From: Actinoplanes campanulatus
GTDB lineage: Bacteria > Actinomycetota > Actinomycetes > Mycobacteriales > Micromonosporaceae
Assembly (NCBI RefSeq): GCF_014647795.1
Contig: NZ_BMPW01000035.1
Location: forward strand, 1-64,000
Direction: 5' to 3'
DNA length: 64,000 nucleotides
Under the pieces are notes generated by a model. It saw nothing but the letters and a program-made list of their open reading frames with translations. It did no database searches and was not told the origin of the DNA. Position numbers and translations under genes: made by a program. Of this stretch, positions 54,338 through 62,079 are shown piece by piece (the first letter of the stretch is position 1; every line of letters starts with the position of its first letter).

Positions 54338-56220
54338 GAGTCAGCTCCCTTCGAACGGTGATTCCGCCAGCCGCCGCTGGCGGTGATGTCCCGGGCGCCG
54401 CGCACCGCGTACGCCTCGCAGAGGAATCCGGTCACCTCGGCGCCGTCCTCCAGCACGAGCCGGCCCAGCGACAGCGGCGCCGGGATGCCCGCGAGGAAGC
54501 CACCCACCTGGGCGGCCGGCAGCCGCCAGAGCTCGATCTCGATGGCGGCGCCGCCGTCCGTGACCCGGACCAGCCCGGGAGCACCCGACGGCAGCTCGTA
54601 CATCCGGTAGCAGGGGGCGGTCCTGGTCACGATCTGTAGCGTTCCGCCGCGCTCGCGAAGCTCCCCGTTGCGCGGCTCCCCACTCAGATGCAGCCCCACC
54701 ACCGCGACGGTCATCCCGTCCTCCCGGCCGCCTCCGGCAGCCGGATCTCCGTCCCGCTCTACACCGGCACGTGATCGGCTGCCTCCGGCAGCCGGATCTC
54801 TGTCCTGCTCCACAGCGGCACGTGACCGGCCGCCTCCGGCAGCCATATCTCCGTCCTGCTCCGTGCCGGTGTCCGGTTCGGCGGTGAGCGCCTGGGCCAG
54901 CTCCATCAACAGGTCGTCGCTGAAAGCCGGCCCGAACAGCGTCACCGAGGCCGGCCGCCCGTCCCCGGTGAACCCGTTCGGGATCGTCACCGCGGCCATG
55001 TCCAGCAGATTCGCGAACTGCGTGTACCGGCCCAGCGCGAGATTGCGCCCGATCGGGTCCGCGGCGATATCGGCGTGCGTGAACGTGGTCCCGATCGTGG
55101 GCAGCACCAGCACGTCGATCCGTTCCCACATGCGCTCGGCGGCCGTCCGCAGTTCCCGTAGCCGGTGCTGAGCCCGGAAGGCGTCCGCCGCCGTGAACGC
55201 GAGCCCGCCCTCCAGCACCTGCCGGGTCACCGGCAGCACCGACTCGGGGTGGGCGGCCAGGAAGTCACCGAGATCGGCCAGGCGCTCCGCCACCCAGGGC
55301 CCGCGATAGAGCAGATCCCCGGCCTCGATCAGGTCACCGACCTCGACTCCGCCGACCACCCCGAAGCCCGCATCGATCTCCCCGGTTCCTGCCGTGGGTT
55401 CCCCGGTTCCTGCCGTGCGCTTTCCGGTTTCTGCTGTGGGTTCCGCCGCTTCTGCTGTGAGTTTCTCGGCGAAGCGGGCGAACGCCTTCTCCTGCCCGCC
55501 GTCGCCGAAGAAGTCGAGCCCTCCGGGCAGGCCGATCCGGACCCGGGCCACCGTCTGCCGCCGCCCCTCTCGTGACCAGGGGTCGGCCGGCTCCCGTCCG
55601 CGTGCCACCCGCATCACCCGCGCCGCCAGCGCGGTGCCCCGGGCGAAGATCGAGACACAGTCGAGCGACCGGCACGCCGGCACCACCCCGAGCGTGCTGA
55701 GCAGTCCCCGGGTCGGCTTGATCCCTACGATGCCGTTCAGCGCGGCCGGCACCCGCCCTGACCCCGCGGTGTCGGTGCCGAGTGAGAAGTCCACGGTTCC
55801 GGCCGCGACCGCGACCGCTGAGCCGGAGCTGGACCCTCCGGCGATCAGGCCGCCGCCGAAGACGCTTTCCGGAGCCCCGTACGGCGACCGCGCCCCGGTC
55901 AGCCCGGTGGCGAACTGGTCCAGGTTGGTCTTGCCGACCACGATCGCGCCGGCCTCCCGCAGCCGCCGCACCACCGGCGCGTCCCGCTCCGGCGTATAGG
56001 CGAAGTCCGGACATCCCGCGGTGGTCGGCAGCCCCGCGACGTCGATGTTGTCCTTGACCGCGAACGTGACCCCGGCGAGAGGCGCGGCCGGATCCACCCG
56101 GCGGGCCTGCTCGTGCAGCTCGGCCGCGGAGAATCGGCTGATCCAGACCCCGTCCGGCGCCGGCGCCGCAAGAACCGCATCGACGATCGCATGCACATCC
56201 ACACCGTCGATTGTCGACAA
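54334..56220 (-). CDS. atzF: Allophanate hydrolase
   Basis: 628 aa from a TTG at 56220; start uncertain, GTGs follow at codons 6 and 8. N-terminal amidase-signature domain (1-480): catalytic Lys in TFAVKDNID, cis-Ser in [11 protein letters not shown] and nucleophile in [13 protein letters not shown] low-complexity linker (about 475-510) holds three imperfect repeats of GDPAAGG. The C-terminal domain (about 515-628) is the gamma-glutamyl-cyclotransferase-like AtzF end. Turns allophanate into ammonia and CO2, the last step of biuret degradation. Coupled to hydrolase B. Confidence 0.93.
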   Translation of the reverse strand: MSTIDGVDVHAIVDAVLAAPAPDGVWISRFSAAELHEQARRVDPAAPLAGVTFAVKDNIDVAGLPTTAGCPDFAYTPERDAPVVRRLREAGAIVVGKTNLDQFATGLTGARSPYGAPESVFGGGLIAGGSSSGSAVAVAAGTVDFSLGTDTAGSGRVPAALNGIVGIKPTRGLLSTLGVVPACRSLDCVSIFARGTALAARVMRVARGREPADPWSREGRRQTVARVRIGLPGGLDFFGDGGQEKAFARFAEKLTAEAAEPTAETGKRTAGTGEPTAGTGEIDAGFGVVGGVEVGDLIEAGDLLYRGPWVAERLADLGDFLAAHPESVLPVTRQVLEGGLAFTAADAFRAQHRLRELRTAAERMWERIDVLVLPTIGTTFTHADIAADPIGRNLALGRYTQFANLLDMAAVTIPNGFTGDGRPASVTLFGPAFSDDLLMELAQALTAEPDTGTEQDGDMAAGGGRSRAAVEQDRDPAAGGSRSRAGVERDGDPAAGGGREDGMTVAVVGLHLSGEPRNGELRERGGTLQIVTRTAPCYRMYELPSGAPGLVRVTDGGAAIEIELWRLPAAQVGGFLAGIPAPLSLGRLVLEDGAEVTGFLCEAYAVRGARDITASGGWRNHRSKGADS

Positions 56221-56221
56221 T
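56210..56221. promoter_or_regulatory. 12-bp palindrome, GntR operator candidate
   Basis: ATTGTCGACAAT is a perfect palindrome at the proposed start codon of the allophanate hydrolase gene. TTGTNNACAA-type palindromes are common operators of FCD-class GntR regulators, and such a regulator is encoded directly upstream. If it binds here it would repress the whole catabolic operon. Confidence 0.5.
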
Positions 56222-56302
56222 TCTGTTTCGGTGAGACCTGCATCACGTAACGGCCCGATTTCCCGGAGCTATCAAAGCCCTCGTACCGGATGAAAGCCCG
56301 AC

Positions 56303-56938
56303 TCAGGTCAGGTAGGTACGAGCACCGTGCGCACCCAGCGCTTCCAGAATCTCCGCAGTGGCGCCGGTCTCGACCGCCGTGAACAGCCGCTCGTGCCGCA
56401 GCACCCCGTCCACCGCGCGGGCGGTCTCGGCCTCACGCCGCATGTTGACCGCCATGAACAGCTGGATCCGCACGAGGATCGACTCGTAGAGGGCGGTGAG
56501 CTGCCGGTTCCCGCTCAGCGCGACCACCTCGACGTGGAACCGGCGGTGCGCGTTGGCCAGTTCCAGGCGGTCGTCGGTAGCCGTCGCCGTACGGATCGTG
56601 TCGAGCGCCGCACGCAGCCGGGTCAGGTCGGGCGCCGCGGGAGTGCTGGTGACCGCGTGCCGCTCCAGGACGTCGCGCACCTCGTACAGCTCACGCATGT
56701 CGTCGTCGGAGAGGGTGGCCACCCGGGCGCCCCGGCGCGGGATGTGCTCGATCAGGCCCTGCTCGGCCAGCAGCCGCATCGCCTCCCGCAGCGGCGCCCG
56801 GCTGATCCCGAGCCGACGGGTCAGTTGCTCCTCGACCAGCCGCTCGCCCGGATCGGTCCGGCCACTCAGGATGTCCCGCCGCAGCCGGTCGACGGCGAGC
56901 TCGACGAGACTGTAGGTCTCCAACTCCCCGTCGCTCAC
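56303..56938 (-). CDS. GntR-family regulator, FCD (FadR) class
   Basis: 211 aa from GTG at 56938. Winged helix-turn-helix (10-75): AVDRLRRDILSGRTDPGERLVE, RRLGISRAPLREAMRLLAEQGLIEHIPRRG; FCD effector domain (85-205) with likely metal ligands in ANAHRRFH and a late His. Probable repressor of the downstream genes that responds to a ureide or intermediate (inference from position, 82 bases before atzF). Confidence 0.9.
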   Translation of the reverse strand: MSDGELETYSLVELAVDRLRRDILSGRTDPGERLVEEQLTRRLGISRAPLREAMRLLAEQGLIEHIPRRGARVATLSDDDMRELYEVRDVLERHAVTSTPAAPDLTRLRAALDTIRTATATDDRLELANAHRRFHVEVVALSGNRQLTALYESILVRIQLFMAVNMRREAETARAVDGVLRHERLFTAVETGATAEILEALGAHGARTYLT

Positions 56939-56991
56939 GCGGCAAGTCTGCCAGCCCGTGCCGTGTGGGCACGGGCTGGCCCCGACGGCTG

Positions 56992-57498
56992 TTACGAGCC
57001 GGCCATGACCTTGCCGGTCTCCAGCAGGGACTTGAGGTCGCTGAGGACCCAGGCCCAGCCGCCGCCACCCTCGGCGCCGGCGTCTGGGCTCCCGGACACC
57101 ATCGCGGAGTGGGCCGGCGCGCCGGTCAGCTCGTGCGTGATGGTGACCCGGCAGACGCCCGGACCGGAGTCCTCGATCTCGTAGGTGAGCGTGGTGAACG
57201 GCTCGACCGCGGTGCTCGGGTCCATGAGCATCCGCCACGTCTGCACCAGGCGCCGCGGCGGCTCCGCCTCCAGCACCTCGCCGTCGATGATGGTCTCGGG
57301 CAACTCGAAGCCACCGGCGGCCGCGTACGCCTTCATCTCCTCGGTGGCCGTCGAGTAGAACCGGCCGCCCTTCTTGAGCTCGTAGAACTGCGGTGCGGCG
57401 TACGCATACTTCGCGGTCCACTCCGGGTCGGTGATGGCCGTCCAGATCTTGTCGGCCGGCGCCTTGATCCAGATGCGGAAGACCTTGGTGTCGCTCAT
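56992..57498 (-). CDS. SRPBCC (AHSA1-like) domain protein
   Basis: 168 aa from ATG at 57498 in ATGA overlap with arsR. Activator-of-Hsp90-homologue-like fold: FRIWIKAPADKIWTAITDPEW, GEVLEAEPPRRLVQTWRM, TYEIEDSGPGVCRVTITHEL and a C-terminal helix. Such proteins usually sit right after an ArsR gene in actinobacteria; ligand unknown. Confidence 0.9.
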   Translation of the reverse strand: MSDTKVFRIWIKAPADKIWTAITDPEWTAKYAYAAPQFYELKKGGRFYSTATEEMKAYAAAGGFELPETIIDGEVLEAEPPRRLVQTWRMLMDPSTAVEPFTTLTYEIEDSGPGVCRVTITHELTGAPAHSAMVSGSPDAGAEGGGGWAWVLSDLKSLLETGKVMAGS

Positions 57499-57812
57499 TG
57501 CTCCTCCAGAGACTGCTTGAGATCGATCAATGCGGTCACGTGCTGCTCGGTGAACTTGTCGATCCACCGGTCGTGGATCTGCCGGATCGGGATCGGGTTG
57601 AGGAAGTGCAACTTCTCCCGCCCCGACCGGCGCACGACGACGAGACCCGCCTCTTCGAGCACCCGGAGGTGCTTGGCGACGCCGAACCGGGTCATCTCCA
57701 GCTCGGACTCCAGCTCGGTGAGCGTGCGGCCGTCACGCGCGAAGAGCAGGTCGAGCAGGAACCGGCGGCTCGGGTCGGCCAGCGCCTTGAACACCCGGTC
57801 GTCGTCCGTCAT
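57495..57812 (-). CDS. ArsR-family regulator
   Basis: 105 aa from ATG at 57812. Winged helix: VFKALADPSRRFLLDLLFARDG, LTELESELEMTRFGVAKHLRVLEEAGLVVVRRSGREKL (two segments). No Cys, so not a metal sensor of the ArsR/SmtB type; this is the group paired with SRPBCC proteins. No ribosome site; the promoter at 57819-57848 puts the transcript start at the ATG, so it is probably leaderless and self-regulated. Confidence 0.92.
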   Translation of the reverse strand: MTDDDRVFKALADPSRRFLLDLLFARDGRTLTELESELEMTRFGVAKHLRVLEEAGLVVVRRSGREKLHFLNPIPIRQIHDRWIDKFTEQHVTALIDLKQSLEEQ

Positions 57813-57818
57813 CACACT

Positions 57819-57848
57819 AAGTTAGGTGACCATTTGGTCACCTGTCAA
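57819..57848 (-). promoter_or_regulatory. arsR promoter with 20-bp operator palindrome
   Basis: On the minus strand TTGACA (57848-57843) and TAACTT (57824-57819) are 18 bases apart; six bases further is the ATG. The spacer holds the inverted repeat AGGTGACCA-TT-TGGTCACCT (57824-57843). ArsR dimers bind such repeats, so this is a strong candidate for autorepression. Confidence 0.7.
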
Positions 57849-57905
57849 TCGGAACCGAGATGTCGATCTTTCGAAGTGCGTCGGCGGCCCCTAAGCTCTG
57901 CGGCC

Positions 57906-58871
57906 GTGTGGCCATTCAAGAAGGAGAGCGCCGCCGAGGAAGAGGCGCCGGAGTTCTGCCGCTTCCTCGACGAGGATGCCGAACGCTTGCGCGATGCGCT
58001 GCGGAAACGGGATTGGGAGACCGCCCGCGGGATTCTCGGCGCGACCGATCCGGAGACCCGTAGCTACTACTTCTCCGTCGCGGCGAGCACCTACGGGATC
58101 GAGCGGTGGATCACCGGCGCCGAACCCGGCGCGGCCCTCCCGCTGCTCATCCGCGGCGCCGCCCTGCTCACCTCGGCCTGGGAGCTGCGCCCGGACGGCT
58201 GGACCGGCAGGATCAGCGACGCGGCGGCGGAGCTCTGGACCCGGTGGGTGAGCCAGGCCGCCGCGTGCATCGACGAGGTGACCACCCGGGAGCCGGGCTG
58301 GGCCGACGCCTGGACGTGGTCGATCGCCCTGAGCCGCTCGCTGGGCCTGCCGCTCGACGAACGGTGGCGGCGCTTCCATCGCCTGATCGAGATCGAGCCG
58401 GACCACTGGTACGGGCACGAGCAGATGCTGCTCGCCCTCACCCCGAAGTGGGGCGGCAGCTCGGAGGCCGTCTTCGACTTCGCCCGCACCCGCGCCGCCG
58501 CCTGCCCCGGCACCCACATCCCGGCGCTCGTCGCGCTGGCCCACCGGGAACACAACGCGCATCTGTCCGCCGTCCGCGAGCCGGACAACCCGGACCGCTC
58601 GCTCGAACTGACCTACTACGAGCCCACCGAGATCACGGACGACCTCTGGGAAGCGGCCCAGCTCTCCTTCTGGCACGACGACTACGAGACGACGGTGCTG
58701 ACCCCGATCGTCTGGAACAACTTCGCGTACGCCTTCGCCTGGGGCGACTTCCACAAGCCGGCCTGGGCACTCTTCGACTCGATCGGCGAGGACTGGATCA
58801 CCCGGTCCCCGTGGGGCGACGTCGAGTTCTTCCTCAGATCCCGCGACTACACCCGGGACAACCTCGAATGA
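57906..58871 (+). CDS. Uncharacterised TPR-like protein, paralogue 1
   Basis: 321 aa from GTG at 57906 with TAAGCT (57892-57897) eight bases upstream and no ribosome site. All-helical by pattern: repeated Trp/Leu-rich helices such as ALRKRDWETARGILG, CIDEVTTREPGWADAWTWSIALSRSLG and EIEPDHWYGHEQMLLALTPKWGG, plus AVFDFARTRAAACPGTHIP. This resembles DUF4034/TPR-like proteins. Function unknown. Begins VWPF, as its sister begins VWPK. Confidence 0.75.
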   Translation: MWPFKKESAAEEEAPEFCRFLDEDAERLRDALRKRDWETARGILGATDPETRSYYFSVAASTYGIERWITGAEPGAALPLLIRGAALLTSAWELRPDGWTGRISDAAAELWTRWVSQAAACIDEVTTREPGWADAWTWSIALSRSLGLPLDERWRRFHRLIEIEPDHWYGHEQMLLALTPKWGGSSEAVFDFARTRAAACPGTHIPALVALAHREHNAHLSAVREPDNPDRSLELTYYEPTEITDDLWEAAQLSFWHDDYETTVLTPIVWNNFAYAFAWGDFHKPAWALFDSIGEDWITRSPWGDVEFFLRSRDYTRDNLE

Positions 58872-58892
58872 CGCACCCGATCCGGAGCAGCC

Positions 58893-59852
58893 GTGTGGCC
58901 TAAGACGAGGCGTGCCGACGACGCCGACGACACCGTGGAGATCAACGAGTTCCTGCACGACGAGGGCGCCCGGCGGCTGAGCGTGGCCCTGCGGGACCGG
59001 GACTGGCCGACCGCCCGGGAGATCCTCACCGGCGCCGACCCGGAGCACTTCATGTACTACATGGAGTTCGCCGCCTCCGCCGACGGCGTGGAGGAGTGGA
59101 TCCCCGACGTGATCCGCGCCGAGCCGAACTCGACCCTGCCGCTGCTGGTTCGTGGCGCCCGCGCCGTCTACTGGGCGTGGGACGCCCGGGGCAGCGGCAC
59201 CTCCGACACGGTCTCCCAGGAGCAGTGGAAGATCTGGTTCCAGCGCCTCAAGCTGGCCGAGAACTGCCTCGATGAGGTGATCGACCGCGATCCGGGTTGT
59301 GCCGAGGCCTGGCACTACCTGGTCGTCCTGGGCCGGGCCCGGCAACTGCCGATGGAGGAGCGCTGGCACCGGTTCAACAAGCTGATCGAGATCGACCCCA
59401 CCCACCTCTTCGGCCACGAGCAGATGCTCAACAACCTGATGCCCAAGTGGAGCGGCAGTACCGAGGCGATGTTCGACTTCGCCCGAACCCGGGCCGCCGC
59501 CTGCCCCGGCACGAACGTCCCGCTGATCGTCGCGCAGGCGCACCTCGAGCACCGGTGGTCCGAGGGCGGCAAAGCGTACCTCCGGCGGCCCGAAGTGTCC
59601 GGTGAGATCTGTGCCGCTGCCCACACCTCGGTGTGGCACGACGACTACCGCCGATCGCTGCTGACGCCGGTGCTGTGGAACCACTTCGCCTACAGCCTCA
59701 GCGTGGGCCGCCTCTTCCGGCCGGCGAACGCGCTGTTCGACGAGATCGGCGACGAGTGGGTCCGCACCGCCCCCTGGCGGTCCGTCGAGCGCTTCACCGA
59801 ATTGCGCGACTGGTCCCGCGAGAAGGACGACGACACCGGCCGCGACGACTGA
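58893..59852 (+). CDS. Uncharacterised TPR-like protein, paralogue 2
   Basis: 319 aa from GTG at 58893, 21 bases after the sister gene. Shares the order of motifs with it: ALRDRDWPTAREIL, CLDEVIDRDPGCAEAWHYLVVLGRARQLP (split), EIDPTHLFGHEQMLNNLMPKW, MFDFARTRAAACPGTNVP, WHDDYRRSLLTPVLWNHFAYS. A clear tandem duplication with considerable divergence. Function unknown. Confidence 0.75.
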   Translation: MWPKTRRADDADDTVEINEFLHDEGARRLSVALRDRDWPTAREILTGADPEHFMYYMEFAASADGVEEWIPDVIRAEPNSTLPLLVRGARAVYWAWDARGSGTSDTVSQEQWKIWFQRLKLAENCLDEVIDRDPGCAEAWHYLVVLGRARQLPMEERWHRFNKLIEIDPTHLFGHEQMLNNLMPKWSGSTEAMFDFARTRAAACPGTNVPLIVAQAHLEHRWSEGGKAYLRRPEVSGEICAAAHTSVWHDDYRRSLLTPVLWNHFAYSLSVGRLFRPANALFDEIGDEWVRTAPWRSVERFTELRDWSREKDDDTGRDD

Positions 59853-59995
59853 CACGGCGCTGTTCAGCCGCTTCGGCTACAAGGACCCCGCATGACGAGA
59901 CCCGAGGCAAGCATCGACGAGATTCCCCGTCTCCCCGTCCGCTCATCGACGCTAGTATTTCCGAGTTTTGGCCTTCAACGGGGAGTAAGACCCAC

Positions 59996-60733
59996 ATGCG
60001 ACGAAAGATCTCGGCTGGCGTCCTGATGGCGCTGGTTCTACTGATTCCCGCGGCACCAGCGGCGGCACAAGCCGAAACGCCCGGGCGCGACGCGGCCTGC
60101 CAAACGGTCGAGCGCAAGCTCTACAAGGACATCCGCGAGCTGGTCACCATCGACCTGGACACCGCCACCGATGTGGAGATCCAGGTTGTTGCCAACCAGA
60201 TCCTGGATGCGGCAAAGACCGACTCGTTGCCCGTCCTGCCTCGCACGATGCACGAGCGGCTGAAGGGCACTGCGGATGACCTGCGGGCCTTCCTCAAGAA
60301 GGGCATGCAGAGCGCCTGGACGGCGGATCTGCGGATCTCGGTTGCCCGAACGTTGACCGGCGCCGGTGCCAACGTGCAGGCGGCCGCGCAGAAGGTGCTC
60401 GACAACGGGACCATCGATGTGTCCCTGGCTTACCTCAACGAGGGTCTGTACGCCGCACGTGAGCTTGACTGCGCCTCCCAGCCCTCACCGTCACCCAGTG
60501 TCACGCCGAGTGCGACGTCCAGTGTCACACCGAGCGCGACGCCCTCCGCCACGACGACCGCCACCCCCTCCGCCGACCCGAGCGCCCCCGGCGGCCAGGA
60601 CGGTGAGGACGGAGGGCTGCCCGTGACAGGTTCCGACACTGGGACCGTGGCCGGCATCGGCGGCGCGCTTCTGCTCCTCGGCGGTGCCGGCTACCTGATC
60701 GGACGCCGCCGCCGCTCCCGCTTCGTGGCATAG
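59996..60733 (+). CDS. LPVTG-anchored secreted protein with ALF-type repeats
   Basis: 245 aa from ATG at 59996 with GGGGAG upstream. Signal peptide (ISAGVLMALVLLIPAAPAAAQA), a helical domain (30-155) with ALF-like parts (ADDLRAFLKKG, LRISVARTL, VQAAAQKVLDNG), a Ser/Pro/Thr linker (160-205) and a full sortase signal: LPVTG, membrane helix, then GRRRRSRFVA. Expected to be cut between Thr and Gly and tied to the cell wall, possibly by the class F sortase at 38405. Role unknown. Confidence 0.85.
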   Translation: MRRKISAGVLMALVLLIPAAPAAAQAETPGRDAACQTVERKLYKDIRELVTIDLDTATDVEIQVVANQILDAAKTDSLPVLPRTMHERLKGTADDLRAFLKKGMQSAWTADLRISVARTLTGAGANVQAAAQKVLDNGTIDVSLAYLNEGLYAARELDCASQPSPSPSVTPSATSSVTPSATPSATTTATPSADPSAPGGQDGEDGGLPVTGSDTGTVAGIGGALLLLGGAGYLIGRRRRSRFVA

Positions 60734-60738
60734 CCAGC

Positions 60739-60783
60739 CTGATCGCGCCCGGTTGGATGCTCCGTCGAGCCGGGCGCGATCAG
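60739..60783 (+). terminator. Terminator after the LPVTG gene
   Basis: Perfect 14-bp stem (arms 60739-60752 and 60770-60783) with a 17-base loop, starting five bases after the stop. Confidence 0.65.
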
Positions 60784-60914
60784 CGATGCGCGCCCGGTCG
60801 CCACCGTCGCCCGAGTACTCGCGCTCGACGAGCAGATGCCGCCCGATACGTGGCGTTGATCACTGTCGCTGCCTTCTCCGGCCTCCGCGATCCATCCGCA
60901 CGCCACCAACGAGC

Positions 60915-61088
60915 GTGACCCGCGAGATCGCCGAAAGCACGGACAAGCGGATCACCAAGAGCCCGAAGTCCGGGAAACCGGCCAATGCCGCGGGCGGTAA
61001 GCGAGCGAGGCGCAGCAAGCCGACAGACGACCGGCCCGCCGGCGGCAAGCCGGCCAAGCGCGACCGTAACCCCGGCGCTGACGCCTAA
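60915..61088 (+). CDS. Possible small Lys/Arg-rich protein
   Basis: 57 codons from a GTG at 60915, rich in Lys, Arg, Pro and Ala (KSGKPANAAGGKRARRSK). No ribosome site or family match; it could be a remnant or chance frame. Listed because its composition differs from the shadows around it. Confidence 0.28.
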   Translation: MTREIAESTDKRITKSPKSGKPANAAGGKRARRSKPTDDRPAGGKPAKRDRNPGADA

Positions 61089-61120
61089 TGGCACGCAAGA
61101 TCATCCGTGCGGGATGAACG

Positions 61121-61164
61121 ACGAAGGCCCAGGTCGACGATACCGTCTTGACCTGGGCCTTCGT
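61121..61164. terminator. 15-bp hairpin beside the tRNA-Gly fragment
   Basis: Perfect 15-bp inverted repeat (61121-61135 and 61150-61164, 14-base loop). On the minus strand it comes three to four bases after the 3' end of the tRNA-Gly fragment, where a tRNA terminator would be expected. Confidence 0.65.
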
Positions 61165-61167
61165 GGC

Positions 61168-61210
61168 GGAGCGGGCGACGAGAATCGAACTCGCGTAATC
61201 AGTTTGGAAG
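61168..61210 (-). pseudogene. 3' part of tRNA-Gly(TCC): probable att site
   Basis: On the minus strand the sequence runs from the anticodon loop (CTTCCAA, anticodon TCC) through ACTGA, the T arm GCGAG-TTCGATT-CTCGT and the acceptor 3' half CGCCCGC. The 5' half is missing: bases before the loop cannot pair with ACTGA and no GCGGGCG is found at the right distance. A 3'-only tRNA piece is the usual mark of an element's far att site. Confidence 0.8.
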
Positions 61211-61350
61211 CAACAAGTCGATCATGCCAGTGCGGCCCATCCGGTCTCAGGAGATGCCCACGACCTGCTGTTTCGTCTCAGCTTCGTCCCGGTGTATCCC
61301 TGGGCCGGGTGGACCGTTCCGGTCGGTTCCCTAGCAAGATCCCTATCGTT

Positions 61351-61468
61351 TGCCCGGTGCCCGGTGCCCGGTGCCCGGTGCCCGGTGCCCGGTGCCCGGT
61401 GCCCGGTGCCCGGTGCCCGGTGCCCGGTGCCCGGTGCCCGGTGCCCGGTGCCCGGTGCCCGGTGCCCG
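61351..61468. repeat. (TGCCCGG)n heptamer tandem array
   Basis: Sixteen exact copies of TGCCCGG followed by a partial copy, 118 bases in all with no variants. The period is not a multiple of three and no credible gene crosses it. The perfect identity suggests active slippage, so copy number may vary or be misassembled. Confidence 0.97.
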
Positions 61469-61520
61469 CTCGTGGCTGAACGCCGCAGGCCCCGCCCATT
61501 CGAGGTCACCGCTCTTGCGA

Positions 61521-61566
61521 GGACGAGGGCCAGACCGCCCAAGTGCAGACGTTCTGGCCCTCGTCC
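61521..61566 (-). terminator. Terminator of the small membrane gene
   Basis: Perfect 14-bp stem (61521-61534 and 61553-61566) with an 18-base loop, 26 bases after the minus-strand stop at 61593. Confidence 0.65.
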
Positions 61567-61592
61567 CTCCACCGAGAACTTGCCTCTCGGTA

Positions 61593-61880
61593 TCAGCTCG
61601 AAGAACTGATCAGCATGCCTGATCCGAACCAGGCATCGAGAAGCACGATTGCCAGCCCGACCATGAAGAGCACGGCGAGAGCCATCAACGCCCACCGCAG
61701 CGCCCTACTCCTGCCCGTTTTCCATGCGATCACGGCCGCGATGCCAAAGGCTAGCGCAGCGCCGAGAAAACCCCCGGCCCACAACGACAGAATTCCCGCT
61801 GAGAACGCGAAGTAGGGAAACACCCATCGCATGGTCCGCGCCTCGACTGCTGTCCCCTTTGCAGGAACCCGACCAGGCAT
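61593..61880 (-). CDS. Small membrane protein, 95 aa
   Basis: ATG at 61880 with GAGAAGGG seven bases upstream; an ATG at 61913 lacks such a site. Two to three hydrophobic helices (FPYFAFSAGILSLWAGG, GAALAFGIAAVIAWKTG, ALMALAVLFMVGLAIVLL). No family recognised. Followed by a strong hairpin, which supports a real gene. Confidence 0.65.
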   Translation of the reverse strand: MPGRVPAKGTAVEARTMRWVFPYFAFSAGILSLWAGGFLGAALAFGIAAVIAWKTGRSRALRWALMALAVLFMVGLAIVLLDAWFGSGMLISSSS

Positions 61881-61926
61881 TAGATGACCCTTCTCATCGT
61901 TGCGCGACCGCATACGAGGCTCAATT

Positions 61927-62079
61927 CTACCAGCCGCCCATGGTTGCCCTAGTGGATCCGTCGCGGTAGCTCTTCAGCCGCATCCAAGGATTCGATTCGA
62001 TGAAGCAGGCGATATCCGCCCTGACGGGGCAGAGCTCACGCCGCTTCTTCCACCGGTTGGGATTCGTGGCGACTGCCAT
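61927..62079 (-). CDS. Small hypothetical protein, 50 aa
   Basis: ATG at 62079 with GGAGAGG six bases upstream, an excellent ribosome site. Basic N-terminus (NPNRWKKRRELCP), two Cys (LCPVRADIACF) and IESNPWMRLKSYRDGS. No family recognised. It precedes the membrane gene on the same strand by 47 bases and may share its transcript. Confidence 0.5.
   Translation of the reverse strand: MAVATNPNRWKKRRELCPVRADIACFIESNPWMRLKSYRDGSTRATMGGW

Noticed and set aside
50987-56938. Complete atrazine/cyanuric acid pathway
   Set aside because: No cyanuric acid hydrolase (AtzD/barbiturase type) or upstream triazine enzymes are present; only biuret-level and later steps are supported.
61168-61260. Complete tRNA-Gly gene
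   Set aside because: The 5' half is absent: no matching acceptor, D arm or 5' anticodon stem at the right distance. Kept only as a 3' fragment.
61351-61468. CRISPR array
   Set aside because: The 7-base units are contiguous with no spacers and no cas genes are near.
61278-61695. Protein frames made of GHRAPGT/ARCPVPG repeats
   Set aside because: They are translations of the heptamer array, open in several frames on both strands, with no start signals.
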